DNA of 64,000 nt from Candidatus Rokuibacteriota bacterium (GTDB lineage Bacteria > Methylomirabilota > Methylomirabilia > Rokubacteriales > CSP1-6): assembly GCA_016184125.1 (NCBI GenBank), contig JACPDG010000037.1, forward strand, positions 1 through 64,000, read 5' to 3'. Below the pieces are notes generated by a model that was not told the DNA's origin, searched no databases, and saw only the letters and a list, made by a program, of their open reading frames with translations. Positions 25,838 to 35,965 of the stretch are shown piece after piece. Position 1 is the stretch's first letter, and each line of letters begins with the position of its first letter. Both the position numbers and the translations under genes were made by a program.

Positions 25838-28800
25838 TGCCGCAGTTCCTGCCGTTCGTCCACCGCTGGTTCACGGAGACGTTCGCGGAGCCGACGCCGC
25901 CCCAGCGCGACGGCTGGGACGCGATCGCGTCCGGCCGCGACACGCTGATCGTCGCGCCGACGGGCTCGGGCAAGACGCTCGCGGCGTTCCTGTGGACGCT
26001 CGATCACCTCCACCGGCTGGCGCTCGAGGGACGGCTGGACGATCGGGTCCACGTCGTCTACGTGTCGCCGCTCAAAGCGCTGAACAACGATATCGAGAAG
26101 AACCTGCGCGCGCCGCTCGCAGGCATCCGAGCCGCCTCCGTCGAGGCCGGCCACGACCTGCCCGAGATCCGCGTCGCGGTGCGAACCGGCGACACTCTCG
26201 CCTCGGCGCGCCAGGCGATGACGCGCCGTCCGCCTCACATCCTCATCACCACGCCGGAGTCGCTCTTCATCCTTCTCACCACCGACCGCTTTCGGCCGGC
26301 GCTCGGGCAGGCGCGCTTCGTCATCGTCGACGAGATCCACGCGCTGATGGGGAGCAAGCGGGGGGCGCACCTGGCGCTCTCGCTGGAGCGGCTCCAGGCC
26401 GTGGTCGAGGACAACGGCGGCGAGCGGCCGCAGCGCATCGGCTGCTCCGCGACGGTCCGGCCCGCCGGCGAGGCGCTCCACTTCCTGACCGGCGAGACGG
26501 CGCGGGACCCCGTGCTCATCGACGCCGGGTTCGCGCGCGAGCTCGACCTCGAGGTGGTCGCGCCGGTCGAGGACTTCCTGACGTCGCCGAGCGATACCGT
26601 GTGGGAGGCGGCGCTCCAGCAGGTGGCCGAGCTGGTCGCGGCGCACACGACGACGCTCGTGTTCACGCCCAGCCGCCGGTCCGCCGAGCGCCTCGCGCGC
26701 GACCTGAACGACCGCATCGAGGGCGGCCGCGTCGCCGCCCACCACGGCTCGCTCTCCCGCCGGGCGCGGCTCGACGCGGAGAACCGTCTCAAGGACGGTG
26801 CGCTGAAGGCGCTGGTCGCCACGTCGTCGCTCGAGCTCGGCATCGACGTCGGCGCGATCGACCTCGTCGTCCAGCTCCAGTCGCCCCGCAACGTCGCGGC
26901 CGCGCTCCAGCGCGTCGGCCGCTCCGGTCACCTGCTCTCCCGCGTCTCGAAGGGCCGGTTCGTCGTGACGAAGGGCGAGGAGCTGCTGGAGGCGGCCGCG
27001 GTCGTGCGGTCGATCCGCGCGCGCGAGCTCGACCGCGTCGCGATCCCCGAAGCGCCGCTCGACGTCCTCGCACAGCAGATCGTGGCGTCGGTCGCCGTGG
27101 AGTCCATCACCGTCGACGCGCTGTGGCAGCGGTTCCGCCGCGCGGGCCCGTATCGCGGACTGGGCCGTGACGAGCTCGCCGCGGTCGCCCGCGCGATCGC
27201 CGAGCCGCTGCCGAGCGAGGTGAAGGGCGTCACCCCGCGGATCCTCTGGGACCGGGTGAACGACCGCCTCCACGCGCGCCGCGGCACGCGCCTGCTCGCG
27301 CTGACGTCGGGCGGGACGATCCCCGACGCCGGGCTCTACGACGTCTACGTCGCGGACACGGACCTCAAGGTCGGCACGCTGGACGAGGAGTTCGTGACCG
27401 AGAGCCTTCCCGGCGACGTGTTCCTCCTCGGCTCGAACGCCTGGCGGATCGTCAAGGTGCGAGCGGACCGCGTGCTCGTACAGGACGCCCGCGGGATGTC
27501 GCCGACGGTCCCCTTCTGGCGTGGCGAGCACCCGTCACGCTCGTTCGACCTGGGCGTCGCCGTCGGACGCCTGCGTCACGACGCCGCCGAGCGGCTGGAC
27601 TCGCCCGACTTCGCCGCGTGGGCGGCCCACGAGTGCGGTCTCGACGCGCGCGCCGCCGTCGCGCTCCAGGCCTGGCTGCGAAAGGCCGGCGAGCTCCTCG
27701 ACGGCGTCCCGGACGATCGGGGCATCGTCATCGAGTCATTCGCCGACGAGATGGGTGGGCGCCACGCGATGATCCACTCGGTCTTCGGCATGCGCGTGAA
27801 CGGCGCGTGGGGCATGGCGCTCCGGGAAGCGGTCCGCCGTCGCTACGGCCTGCTGGTCGAGGCGGGCCACGTCGACGACGGCATCCTCCTGTCGTTCGCG
27901 CCCGGCCAGGTCCCGCCGGCGCCCCAGCGGCTCGCCACGCTGGTCGGTCCCGAGGACGTCGACGCGCTCCTGTCCGAGGCGCTCATCGGCTCGCCGCTGT
28001 TCACCACGCGGTTTCGCCACGCGGCCGTCCGTGCGCTCTTCATCCCACGCATGATGCGCGGGCAGCGCACACCCGCCTGGCTCCAGCGGCTCAAGGGCGA
28101 CGCGCTCCTCGAGGCCGTCCGCGGGCAGCCCGACTTCCCGATCGTCGCCGAGACGCTCCGCGAGTGCTTCAACGACGCGCTCGACGTGCCGCGCCTCAAG
28201 GAGCTGCTCGGGAGGCTGCGCGAGGGCGGGGTGTGGACGAGGCACGTCGATACGCCGATGCCGTCGCCGTTCGTGTACCCCCTCCTGCTGGCCTGGGACT
28301 GGGCGTACCTCGACGCCGGGCACGCGGAGGAGCGGCGGAGCGACGCGGTCGTCATGCGCAAGTCGTGGAGCATGCCCGCCGGCCCGCTGAGGACCGACAT
28401 CGTCGAGGCGGTGGAGGCGGATCTCCAGCACACGACGCCCGAGCGCCGCGCCCGCGATGCGAACGAGCTCGCGGCCATGCTGGACGATCTCGGCGACCTC
28501 ACGCTCGATGACATCGCGCTGCGCTCGCTCGTGGACGCACGCGCGCTCGTCGATGCGCTCGTCGCCGAGCGCCGCGTCGCGCGCGCCGACTTCCCCGGCG
28601 GCCGGTCGGCATGGATCGCGGCGTCCGACGAACCGCTCTTCCGGTCGGTCACGACGGAGGACGGGCTCGAGCGCGTCGTGCTGCGCCTGCTCCGCACGCG
28701 CGGCCCCGTCACCGCCGCGTGGATCGCCACGCGCTACGGCGCCGCCATCGAAGCCGTCGAGCGCGTGCTCGCGCGGCTCGAGGCGCGCGGCATCCTGCGC

Positions 28801-30153
28801 ACCGGCGCCTTCGTCGCGGCCACCGCGGGACCGCAGGCGGTGCACGTCGCCGTGCTCGACGAGATCCAGCGCCGCCAGGCGCATTCACGGCGCGTCGCGC
28901 GCCCGCTCGCGTCGCCCGTCGAGCTGACCGCGATGCTCATGCGCCGCCACCATCTGCATCCCGACCACCGGTTGACGGGCCCGCCGGGCGTGCTCGCCGC
29001 CCTCGAACTGCTCCAGGGCGAGGACTTCCCCGTCCGTGTGTGGGAGCAGGACCTGCTCCCCGCGCGCATCGACGACTACCGCCGCGAGTGGCTCGACGAG
29101 CTCGGGCTCTCGGGCGAGATCGTGTTCACGCCCTTCGAGCGGAACCGTTCGGGTCGGATCGGCGTGGCGCTCAGGGAGAACCTCGGGTGGCTTCGCGGGC
29201 CGCTGGCACCGCCCGACGACCTGGACGAGCGCGCGAAGGCCGTCCTGAGACACCTGGAGGTGCGCGGCGCGTCGTTCGTGCAGGACGTCGCGCGCACCGC
29301 GGGTGTCGACGCCGCGCACGCGCTCGACCTGCTGCGGGAGCTGTTCTGGACCGGGCTCGTCACCCCCGACACCTTCGGCGCGATCGTCGCGGCCGCCGCG
29401 GCGCGTCCAGCGCCAACCGCCGCCGAGCGCGCGGCCCGCCCGCGACGCCGCGGACAGCCACGTCTCGTCCCGCCCGCTCGAGTCCTCGGTCGCTGGAGCG
29501 CGATCGTGGAGGAGGAGCCGCTCGGCCCTGACGAGCGGGACGAGGCCCGCGCGCGAATGCTGCTGGCACGGTACGGGGTCGTCGCGCGGGAGCTCGCGGG
29601 CGGCGACTGGGCGCGGCTGCGTCATGCCCTGCTCAGGCTCGAGTACGCGGGCGACGTCGTCCGCGGCTACTTCGTCGAAGGGCTCTCCGGCGAGCAGTAC
29701 GCGCTCGAGGAGGCGCTGGCCGAGATCCACGTCAGCTCGCGGCGTGCGGAATCGCACGTGCTCGCCAGCGCGGTCGATCCCGCGAACCTCTGGGGCTCGG
29801 CGTTCACCCTGACGCGGCGCGACGGCACCCGCGTCGCGACCAGCCGCGTCCCGCAGACGTGGGTCGTCCTGCGCGGTGGCCGCCCGGTCGTGGTCGCCGA
29901 AGCGTCCGGCCGGGACCTGACGACGCTCAGCGGCTTCGAGCCCGTCGACCTGCCGGGCGTGGTGCGCGCGCTCCAGGGTGTCGTCGAGCGCCCGCTCACG
30001 CAGAGACCCGCCCGCCGCCTGGAGGTGCTCACCTGGGACGGCAGGCCCGTGCGCGAGAGCGAGGCGCGCGATGCGCTGCTCGAGGCCGGCTTCTCGGCCG
30101 ACGGATCGCGGCTCACGTGGGACGGGCGCCCGGGACCGCGCCCGGTCGCCTGA
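25837..30153 (+). CDS. lhr: Lhr-family large ATP-dependent helicase
   Basis: 1438 residues, close to the usual size of full-length bacterial Lhr. Superfamily-2 motifs are APTGSGKTLAAF (I), VIVDEIHAL (II, DEIH), GCSATV (III), TSSLELGIDVGAIDLV (V) and QRVGRSGH (VI). A winged-helix region and a long C-terminal extension follow. E. coli Lhr unwinds DNA and RNA:DNA hybrids and its C-terminal part has uracil-DNA glycosylase activity. Starts at GTG with a TACAAT box 7 bases before it and ends 7 bases from the convergent receiver gene. Confidence 0.93.
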   Translation: MPQFLPFVHRWFTETFAEPTPPQRDGWDAIASGRDTLIVAPTGSGKTLAAFLWTLDHLHRLALEGRLDDRVHVVYVSPLKALNNDIEKNLRAPLAGIRAASVEAGHDLPEIRVAVRTGDTLASARQAMTRRPPHILITTPESLFILLTTDRFRPALGQARFVIVDEIHALMGSKRGAHLALSLERLQAVVEDNGGERPQRIGCSATVRPAGEALHFLTGETARDPVLIDAGFARELDLEVVAPVEDFLTSPSDTVWEAALQQVAELVAAHTTTLVFTPSRRSAERLARDLNDRIEGGRVAAHHGSLSRRARLDAENRLKDGALKALVATSSLELGIDVGAIDLVVQLQSPRNVAAALQRVGRSGHLLSRVSKGRFVVTKGEELLEAAAVVRSIRARELDRVAIPEAPLDVLAQQIVASVAVESITVDALWQRFRRAGPYRGLGRDELAAVARAIAEPLPSEVKGVTPRILWDRVNDRLHARRGTRLLALTSGGTIPDAGLYDVYVADTDLKVGTLDEEFVTESLPGDVFLLGSNAWRIVKVRADRVLVQDARGMSPTVPFWRGEHPSRSFDLGVAVGRLRHDAAERLDSPDFAAWAAHECGLDARAAVALQAWLRKAGELLDGVPDDRGIVIESFADEMGGRHAMIHSVFGMRVNGAWGMALREAVRRRYGLLVEAGHVDDGILLSFAPGQVPPAPQRLATLVGPEDVDALLSEALIGSPLFTTRFRHAAVRALFIPRMMRGQRTPAWLQRLKGDALLEAVRGQPDFPIVAETLRECFNDALDVPRLKELLGRLREGGVWTRHVDTPMPSPFVYPLLLAWDWAYLDAGHAEERRSDAVVMRKSWSMPAGPLRTDIVEAVEADLQHTTPERRARDANELAAMLDDLGDLTLDDIALRSLVDARALVDALVAERRVARADFPGGRSAWIAASDEPLFRSVTTEDGLERVVLRLLRTRGPVTAAWIATRYGAAIEAVERVLARLEARGILRTGAFVAATAGPQAVHVAVLDEIQRRQAHSRRVARPLASPVELTAMLMRRHHLHPDHRLTGPPGVLAALELLQGEDFPVRVWEQDLLPARIDDYRREWLDELGLSGEIVFTPFERNRSGRIGVALRENLGWLRGPLAPPDDLDERAKAVLRHLEVRGASFVQDVARTAGVDAAHALDLLRELFWTGLVTPDTFGAIVAAAAARPAPTAAERAARPRRRGQPRLVPPARVLGRWSAIVEEEPLGPDERDEARARMLLARYGVVARELAGGDWARLRHALLRLEYAGDVVRGYFVEGLSGEQYALEEALAEIHVSSRRAESHVLASAVDPANLWGSAFTLTRRDGTRVATSRVPQTWVVLRGGRPVVVAEASGRDLTTLSGFEPVDLPGVVRALQGVVERPLTQRPARRLEVLTWDGRPVRESEARDALLEAGFSADGSRLTWDGRPGPRPVA

Positions 30154-30160
30154 CCCTCCG

Positions 30161-30517
30161 CTACGCGATCAGCTCGCGCAGGACCTCGAGGTCGAGCGGC
30201 TTGGGCACGATCGGGATCCCGAGATCCCGTAGCTTCACGGCGGCGTCGCGCGTGAGCTGCCCCGTCACCACGACGATCCGGATGCTCGGATCGAATTTCT
30301 GGATGTGCTTGATGGCCTCCAGGCCGCCCAGGCGCGGCATCGCGAGGTCGAGCAGCACGAGCCCCGGCGACGTGTGCTTCACCGCCCAGAGCGCCTCCAG
30401 ACCGTTGGCGGCGGTCACGACGTCGTAGCCGCTCGCCCGCAGGTACTCCTCGAGCAGGTCACGGATCTCGGGCTCGTCGTCGGCCACCAGGATCGGTCGT
30501 CGGTCTGGCCGAGCCAT
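30161..30517 (-). CDS. single-domain response regulator (CheY-like)
   Basis: 118 residues containing a complete receiver only: ADDEPEIRDLL, phospho-Asp in LVLLDLAMPRLGG, Thr in VVVTGQ and Lys in VPKPLD. No output domain, so it works through protein contacts or in a phosphorelay. No kinase gene adjoins it. A TAGAGT hexamer lies 7 bases before its ATG. Confidence 0.9.
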   Translation of the reverse strand: MARPDRRPILVADDEPEIRDLLEEYLRASGYDVVTAANGLEALWAVKHTSPGLVLLDLAMPRLGGLEAIKHIQKFDPSIRIVVVTGQLTRDAAVKLRDLGIPIVPKPLDLEVLRELIA

Positions 30518-30524
30518 CGCACCA

Positions 30525-30530
30525 ACTCTA
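30525..30530 (-). promoter_or_regulatory. TAGAGT -10 element before the receiver gene (leaderless)
   Basis: Minus strand TAGAGT (30530-30525), then 7 bases, then ATG at 30517. No Shine-Dalgarno. Same spacing as at the Lhr and AbiEi genes. Confidence 0.45.
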
Positions 30531-30584
30531 AACCGATCGGGCCAATCCGTCTACGATCCCCCGTCGGCCGACGAGGGAACGCGC

Positions 30585-31097
30585 GTGCTCGTCATGCGTC
30601 TCTGGCCCCGCGGCATCCGGAAGGATCGCATCGACCTCTGGCTCCGCGAGCTCGGTCCGGTGCTCCCGCTCCTCCGCGCCTTTCGCGCGGGCGCCGTGCC
30701 GTGGCCCGAGTACACGCGGCGGTATCTCCAGGGTCTGGAACGGCCGGAGGCGCGCGCCGACCTCGATCGGATCCTCTCCCTGGCGCGGCAGGGACCGGTG
30801 ACGATCCTGTGCGGGTGTGCCGACGAGGCCCACTGCCATCGCTCGCTGCTCGCCGGCTATATCATGGGGGGCCCCGAAATGGCCCCCCATACCCCCCAGC
30901 GCTCGGACACGGCCCGGGGGACCCGGGCCGCGCCTCGGGTCCCCGCTCGACCGCGGCTCCGAGCGCCGGGGGGTTTGGGGCGGGGTTTGGGGGGCTTCGA
31001 TAGTCCCCCCAACCCGCTGAACGACTCGGGTGATCGAGGGCCGTCCCGGGTTTCCCGGGACGGCGCCGAGCGTGGGGGGTTTGGGGGGCTTCGATAG
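30585..31097 (+). CDS. DUF488-family protein with altered ends
   Basis: The core RVLVMRLWPRGIRKDRIDLWL ... CGCADEAHCHRSLLAGYI is typical DUF488, about 95 residues. Homology continues upstream of the GTG at 30585 (SVYDPPSADEGT is in frame) but no start codon is available there, so the 5' end looks damaged or uses a non-standard start. At the 3' end the frame runs from GYI straight into the repeat at 30861 and adds about 77 repeat-encoded residues. Either a pseudogene or a protein with a repeat-derived tail. Confidence 0.6.
   Translation: MLVMRLWPRGIRKDRIDLWLRELGPVLPLLRAFRAGAVPWPEYTRRYLQGLERPEARADLDRILSLARQGPVTILCGCADEAHCHRSLLAGYIMGGPEMAPHTPQRSDTARGTRAAPRVPARPRLRAPGGLGRGLGGFDSPPNPLNDSGDRGPSRVSRDGAERGGFGGLR
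30861..31095 (+). repeat. GC-rich palindromic interspersed repeat, copy 3 (two head-to-head units)
   Basis: Starts ATCATGGGGGGCCCCGAAA, inverts in the middle and ends GGCTTCGATAGTCCCCCC. Contains CCGTCCCGGG...CCCGGGACGG and two GGGTTTGGGG blocks. It covers the DUF488 gene end, and its right end adjoins the promoter of the secreted protein at 31124. Confidence 0.75.
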
Positions 31098-31123
31098 TCC
31101 CCCCAAGCTGATAGACTGCTCGG

Positions 31124-31561
31124 GTGGCGCGTGCGGTCCTCGCGTTCGCGACTCTCGCGGTCCTCATCGTCGTCGCCTGGCCGCACGCCGCCGCCGAGCA
31201 CGAGGTCCGGTACCGCTACACCGTCCTCGGGTACGTGAAGGACGCGCGCGGCATGCCGCTCGAGGGGCGGCCGGTCCAGGTCGTCCGTGACAAGACGGGG
31301 CTCGCGTACCACGGGGAGACCGACGAGCAGGGTCTCTATCTCGTGCTGACACGGCTCGGTGACGAGTCGAACGGCGAGACGTTGACGCTCACGATCGGCA
31401 GCACGCGCACGCGCATCACCGTACGCATCGATCCCGAGAACCACAGCGACGAGCGCGGCACGCGCGTGGATCTGGACGGCACACGCTGGCGCGAACGTGC
31501 GTCCTGGTTTCGCTCGACGCTGGCCCGTATTCTCGGCCCCGCCCACGAGACCAAGCACTAG
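31124..31561 (+). CDS. secreted protein with carboxypeptidase-regulatory-like (Ig-fold) domain
   Basis: 145 residues. Signal peptide with a hydrophobic core AVLAFATLAVLIVVAW and AAAEH at the cleavage region. Then a beta-sandwich pattern (VLGYVKDARGMPLEGRPVQV ... TDEQGLYLV) typical of carboxypeptidase regulatory-like domains. GTG start with TAGACT (31112-31117) 6 bases upstream and no Shine-Dalgarno. Role in the envelope unknown. Confidence 0.75.
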   Translation: MARAVLAFATLAVLIVVAWPHAAAEHEVRYRYTVLGYVKDARGMPLEGRPVQVVRDKTGLAYHGETDEQGLYLVLTRLGDESNGETLTLTIGSTRTRITVRIDPENHSDERGTRVDLDGTRWRERASWFRSTLARILGPAHETKH

Positions 31562-31585
31562 CCACCCACCCGAGGAGGACGGCAC

Positions 31586-31852
31586 ATGCCGAGCAAGTCG
31601 CGCGCGAAGACCCGGGCCTACGTGCTGATCGAGACGTCAGCGGGCAAGACGAAGGCCGTCAAGACGGGCCTGACGAAGCTCAAGGTCGGCGCCAAGGGGA
31701 TCGTGAACCTCGATGCCGTGACCGGCCCGTATGACTTCATCGCGGTCGTCGAGGGTGCCACCATCGATGCCATCGGCCAGCTCGTCACCGACGGCATCGG
31801 CATGATCGACGGCGTGACGCGCACCACGACGTGCGTCGCGGTGAGCGTGTAG
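31586..31852 (+). CDS. stand-alone Lrp/AsnC ligand-binding (RAM) domain protein
   Basis: 88 residues. GAGGAGG precedes the ATG. The sequence AYVLIETSAGKTKAVKTGL ... GPYDFIAVVEG ... VTRTTTCVAV follows the RAM (alpha-beta) fold of Lrp/AsnC regulators, without the helix-turn-helix. Such proteins bind amino acids or modulate full-length Lrp members. Confidence 0.8.
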   Translation: MPSKSRAKTRAYVLIETSAGKTKAVKTGLTKLKVGAKGIVNLDAVTGPYDFIAVVEGATIDAIGQLVTDGIGMIDGVTRTTTCVAVSV

Positions 31853-31874
31853 CGGTGGGCGTGCCGTCGTACCG

Positions 31875-32900
31875 GTGAGCCGCACGCGCCGCGCGACCCC
31901 CGATGGACCGCGCACCCCCCGCGCACCGCATGTCCGTCCAGACGCTCGCACGAAGCGGGCCGCCGTGCTCGTCTACTATCCCGACGCCGAGCAGGTCGCC
32001 CGCTACGCAGGGCTCGTTCGCGCGCCGCGAGCCCGGGTCACCCTCCACGTTGCGTCGGATCTCGAGCAGGCGCTCGCCGTCATCGCGGACACCGACGTGC
32101 TGTATGCCTGGAAGTCGCCCGCGTCGCTCTACCCGCATGCGGCGCGCCTCGCCTGGCTCCAGGTCATGGGCGCCGGCGTCGACTGGGCCTTCGTGCCAGA
32201 GCTTCCCGAGCGCGTCACCGTCACGCGTGCGCCTGGCGTCTTCGGCCCCTGGATGGCCGAGTACGTCCTCGCCTGGGTGCTGTGGGTCACGCAGCGCGGT
32301 GCGCACTATCAGACCGCGCAGCGCGAGCGCCGCTGGAGCGACGAGATCATGCCCGAGCGCCTGGGCGGCAAGACGCTCGCGATCGTCGGGCTCGGCGAGA
32401 TCGGCCACACGATCGCGCGCTACGCGCGCTCGTGTGGCATGCGCGTCGTCGGCGCCAGCCGGTCGGGGCGGCCGGTTCCCGGCGTCGAGCGCGTCGTCCG
32501 GGTCGCGTCGCTTCACCGCGTGCTCGGCATGGCGGACTTCGTGGTCCTCACCGTCCCGCTCACGGCCGAGACGCGCGGCACGATCGGTGATCGAGCGCTG
32601 GCCGCCATGCGACCGACCGCGTGGCTCGTGAACATCGCGCGCGGCCCCGTCGTCGACGAGCGGGCGCTGGTCGCCGCGCTCGAGGCCCGGCGCATCGGCG
32701 GCGCAATCCTCGACGTCTTCGACGAGGAGCCGCTGCCGCCCGATCATCCGCTGTGGGCGCTGCCGAACGTCGTGATCACGCCGCACGTCGCCGGCCCGAG
32801 CACCCCCGAGGAGCTGACGCCGATCTTCAACGAGAACCTGGCGCGGTGGCTGGCGGGCCGTCCCCTCCACCACGTGGTGGACCGCGGAAGGGGTTACTGA
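31875..32900 (+). CDS. D-2-hydroxyacid dehydrogenase (NAD-dependent)
   Basis: 341 residues, GTG start. NAD-binding motif LAIVGLGEIGHTIA, catalytic Arg in VNIARGPVVDE, Glu in FDEEPLPPDHPLW and His in VVITPHVAGPS. Reduces 2-keto acids or oxidises D-2-hydroxy acids. The first 30 residues are Arg/Pro-rich and may not be translated; a GTG at the AAVLVYYPD segment is an alternative start. Confidence 0.88.
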   Translation: MSRTRRATPDGPRTPRAPHVRPDARTKRAAVLVYYPDAEQVARYAGLVRAPRARVTLHVASDLEQALAVIADTDVLYAWKSPASLYPHAARLAWLQVMGAGVDWAFVPELPERVTVTRAPGVFGPWMAEYVLAWVLWVTQRGAHYQTAQRERRWSDEIMPERLGGKTLAIVGLGEIGHTIARYARSCGMRVVGASRSGRPVPGVERVVRVASLHRVLGMADFVVLTVPLTAETRGTIGDRALAAMRPTAWLVNIARGPVVDERALVAALEARRIGGAILDVFDEEPLPPDHPLWALPNVVITPHVAGPSTPEELTPIFNENLARWLAGRPLHHVVDRGRGY

Positions 32901-32904
32901 ACCG

Positions 32905-33009
32905 ATGAACCATAGCGAGATCGTCAGTTTCCTGTGGGGCGCCGACATCCGGGAGATCGAGCGGGACATCCTGCGGATGCTTGCGGAGGTGACCGGGAGC
33001 CAGCCGTGA
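32905..33009 (+). pseudogene. hsdM: internally deleted remnant of HsdM (type I restriction methylase)
   Basis: 34 codons. MNHSEIVSFLWG is the typical HsdM N-terminus. It is joined directly to ADIREIERDILRMLAEVTG, which looks like an HsdM C-terminal helix, so almost the whole gene has been deleted in frame. It lies just upstream of the AbiE promoter, and an HsdS remnant follows the AbiE pair. Confidence 0.65.
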
Positions 33010-33036
33010 CGCGGCCCGAGGCTCTGTGGGGAAACG

Positions 33037-33064
33037 TTGACGCTTGCGAATAAATGTCTACAAT
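33037..33064 (+). promoter_or_regulatory. promoter of the AbiE operon (leaderless)
   Basis: TTGACG (33037-33042), 16-base spacer, TACAAT (33059-33064), then 7 bases to the ATG at 33072. Near-consensus for sigma70 and distinctly AT-rich against its surroundings. The transcript would start at the AbiEi start codon. AbiEi proteins of this family autoregulate at such sites. Confidence 0.65.
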
Positions 33065-33071
33065 TCGCCAC

Positions 33072-33680
33072 ATGCCTTCCCGGCCGGCCCGCGACCGCGC
33101 GCTGCGTCTCGTGAAGGCGCGGGGGCTCGTAAGCGCACGCGAGATCACGGCGCATGGGATCCACACCCAGGCCCTGAGCCGTCTCGTCAACGAGGGGAAG
33201 CTCGAGCGCGCGGCACGTGGGCTCTACCGGGCGCCCGACCACGACCTGACCCAGAACCACGGTCTCGCCATCGCCGCCGCGGCGGTGCCGCGAGGGGTCG
33301 TCTGCCTCCTCTCGGCGCTCCTCTTCCACGACGTCGGCTCGCAGCTTCCCCACGAGGTGTGGCTGGCGCTCGACCGGCGCGCACGCCGGCCGGCGCTCGG
33401 CTGGCCGCCGCTGCGCGTGGTGCGCTTCTCCGGCGCGGCGCTGACCAGCGGCGTCGAGGTGCACCGGATCGAGGGCCGCAACGTGCGCGTCTTCTGCGTG
33501 GCGAAGACGGTCGCGGACTGCTTCAAGTACCGCAACAAGGTTGGCCTCGAGGCAGCGCTGGAGGCGCTGCGGGACGCCTGGCGTCACAAGAAGTTCACCA
33601 TGGACGAGATCGACCGCTACGCGCGCATCTGCCGCGTGAGCCGTGTCATGCGCCCCTACCTCGAAGCTCTCGTCGCATGA
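33072..33680 (+). CDS. abiEi: AbiEi-family antitoxin / transcriptional regulator
   Basis: 202 residues. N-terminal winged helix (LRLVKARGLVSAREITAHGIHTQALSRLVNEGKLERAARGLYRAP) and the C-terminal AbiEi domain (FCVAKTVADCFKYRNKVGLEAALEAL). Type IV antitoxin that counters AbiEii and represses its own promoter in studied systems. ATG 33072 chosen over an upstream in-frame ATG at 33054 because the latter lies before the predicted transcription start. Confidence 0.9.
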   Translation: MPSRPARDRALRLVKARGLVSAREITAHGIHTQALSRLVNEGKLERAARGLYRAPDHDLTQNHGLAIAAAAVPRGVVCLLSALLFHDVGSQLPHEVWLALDRRARRPALGWPPLRVVRFSGAALTSGVEVHRIEGRNVRVFCVAKTVADCFKYRNKVGLEAALEALRDAWRHKKFTMDEIDRYARICRVSRVMRPYLEALVA

Positions 33681-34588
33681 GGGCAACCACCTCGGGGCTC
33701 GCGCAGTCGGTCCACACGCGCCTTCTCGCCCACGCGCGGCACGCTGGACTCGACCCGAACCTGGTCCTGATGCGGTACACCGCAGAACGGTTCCTCTACC
33801 GCCTCTCCCGATCGTCGCATGTCGAGCGGTTCGTTCTGAAGGGGGCGTTGCTGCTTCTCGTCTGGCTCGGCGAGCAGATCCGCCCCACCCGCGACGCCGA
33901 CCTCCTCGGGTTCGGAGACCTCTCGGACGAGGCGGTCGCGAGCGCGTTCCGAGACATTTGCGCGCAGCCGGTGCAGGCGGACGGCATCGTGTTCATCACT
34001 GGATCAGTCCACGTCTCGCAAATCCGCGACGAGGACCCCTACGGCGGGAAGCGGGTCAGGGTCGAGGGGCGCCTCGGCTCGGGACGACTTCGGCTTCAGG
34101 TCGACGTCGGGATCGGAGACGCGGTGATGCCTTCTCCAGAATGGCTGGACTACCCCTCGTTGCTTGACCTCCCCCGCCCGCGCCTTCGAGCTTACCGGCC
34201 GGAGACCTCCATCGCCGAAAAGCTCCATGCCATGGTGACGCTCGGCTCGAAGAACAGCCGGATGCGGGACTTCTTCGACATCGACGCTCTCGCTCGAAGC
34301 CGAGGGTTCGAGGCCAGCACGCTCGCGCAGGCGATCGCGGCGACCTTCACGCGCCGCCGCACCCCCCTTCCCGAGGCGCTGCCGCTGGCACTCACGCAGG
34401 AGTTCGCCTCGCTCGACAAGGAGGTGCAGTGGCGCGCCTTCCAGCGGAAGGCAGGCCTTGCGGCCGGTTCCGAAAGCCTCGCCGGAGTTGTAGCGCGAGT
34501 GGCGGTGTTCCTTGCGCCGGTCCTCGAGGCGGCGCGGCGCGGTGCGGAGCCGGGCTCCATCTGGCCAGCGGGAGGGCCGTGGCGGTGA
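33677..34588 (+). CDS. abiEii: AbiEii-family nucleotidyltransferase toxin
   Basis: 303 residues with a 4-base overlap with AbiEi. The core FVLKGALLLLVWLGEQIRPTRDADLL is the nucleotidyltransferase motif (Gly-x..., D-x-D). LRAYRPETSIAEKLHAMVTLGSKNSRMRDFFDI is the conserved downstream block. In characterised systems the toxin blocks growth on phage infection. Intact in length and motifs, so probably functional. Confidence 0.92.
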   Translation: MRATTSGLAQSVHTRLLAHARHAGLDPNLVLMRYTAERFLYRLSRSSHVERFVLKGALLLLVWLGEQIRPTRDADLLGFGDLSDEAVASAFRDICAQPVQADGIVFITGSVHVSQIRDEDPYGGKRVRVEGRLGSGRLRLQVDVGIGDAVMPSPEWLDYPSLLDLPRPRLRAYRPETSIAEKLHAMVTLGSKNSRMRDFFDIDALARSRGFEASTLAQAIAATFTRRRTPLPEALPLALTQEFASLDKEVQWRAFQRKAGLAAGSESLAGVVARVAVFLAPVLEAARRGAEPGSIWPAGGPWR

Positions 34589-34752
34589 GCGAGGAGTGGC
34601 ATGCGATGCGTCGGTTGCGCCGGTACCCGTCGTGCAAGGACGCTGGCGTCGAGTGGCTCGGTGAGATTCCGGCGCATTGGGAGATTCAACGGACGAAATT
34701 TGCCGCCCGACTCAGATCGGGGCACACACCAAGTCGCGAGCACCCTGAGTGA
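34585..34752 (+). pseudogene. hsdS: truncated HsdS (type I restriction specificity subunit) N-terminus
   Basis: 55 codons, coupled to AbiEii by GTGA. The segment YPSCKDAGVEWLGEIPAHWEI is the signature start of HsdS. The frame stops after SGHTPSREHPE, removing both target-recognition domains. AT-richer than its neighbours. With the HsdM remnant it marks a lost type I restriction system. Confidence 0.8.
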
Positions 34753-34777
34753 CTGGGTGGAGTGCACGATCCCGTGG

Positions 34778-35962
<1,185 letters not shown>

Positions 35963-35965
35963 GGG

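Noticed and set aside
25741-27531. 596-codon minus-strand frame over the helicase
   Set aside because: Complementary to conserved Lhr helicase motifs; low-complexity charged sequence.
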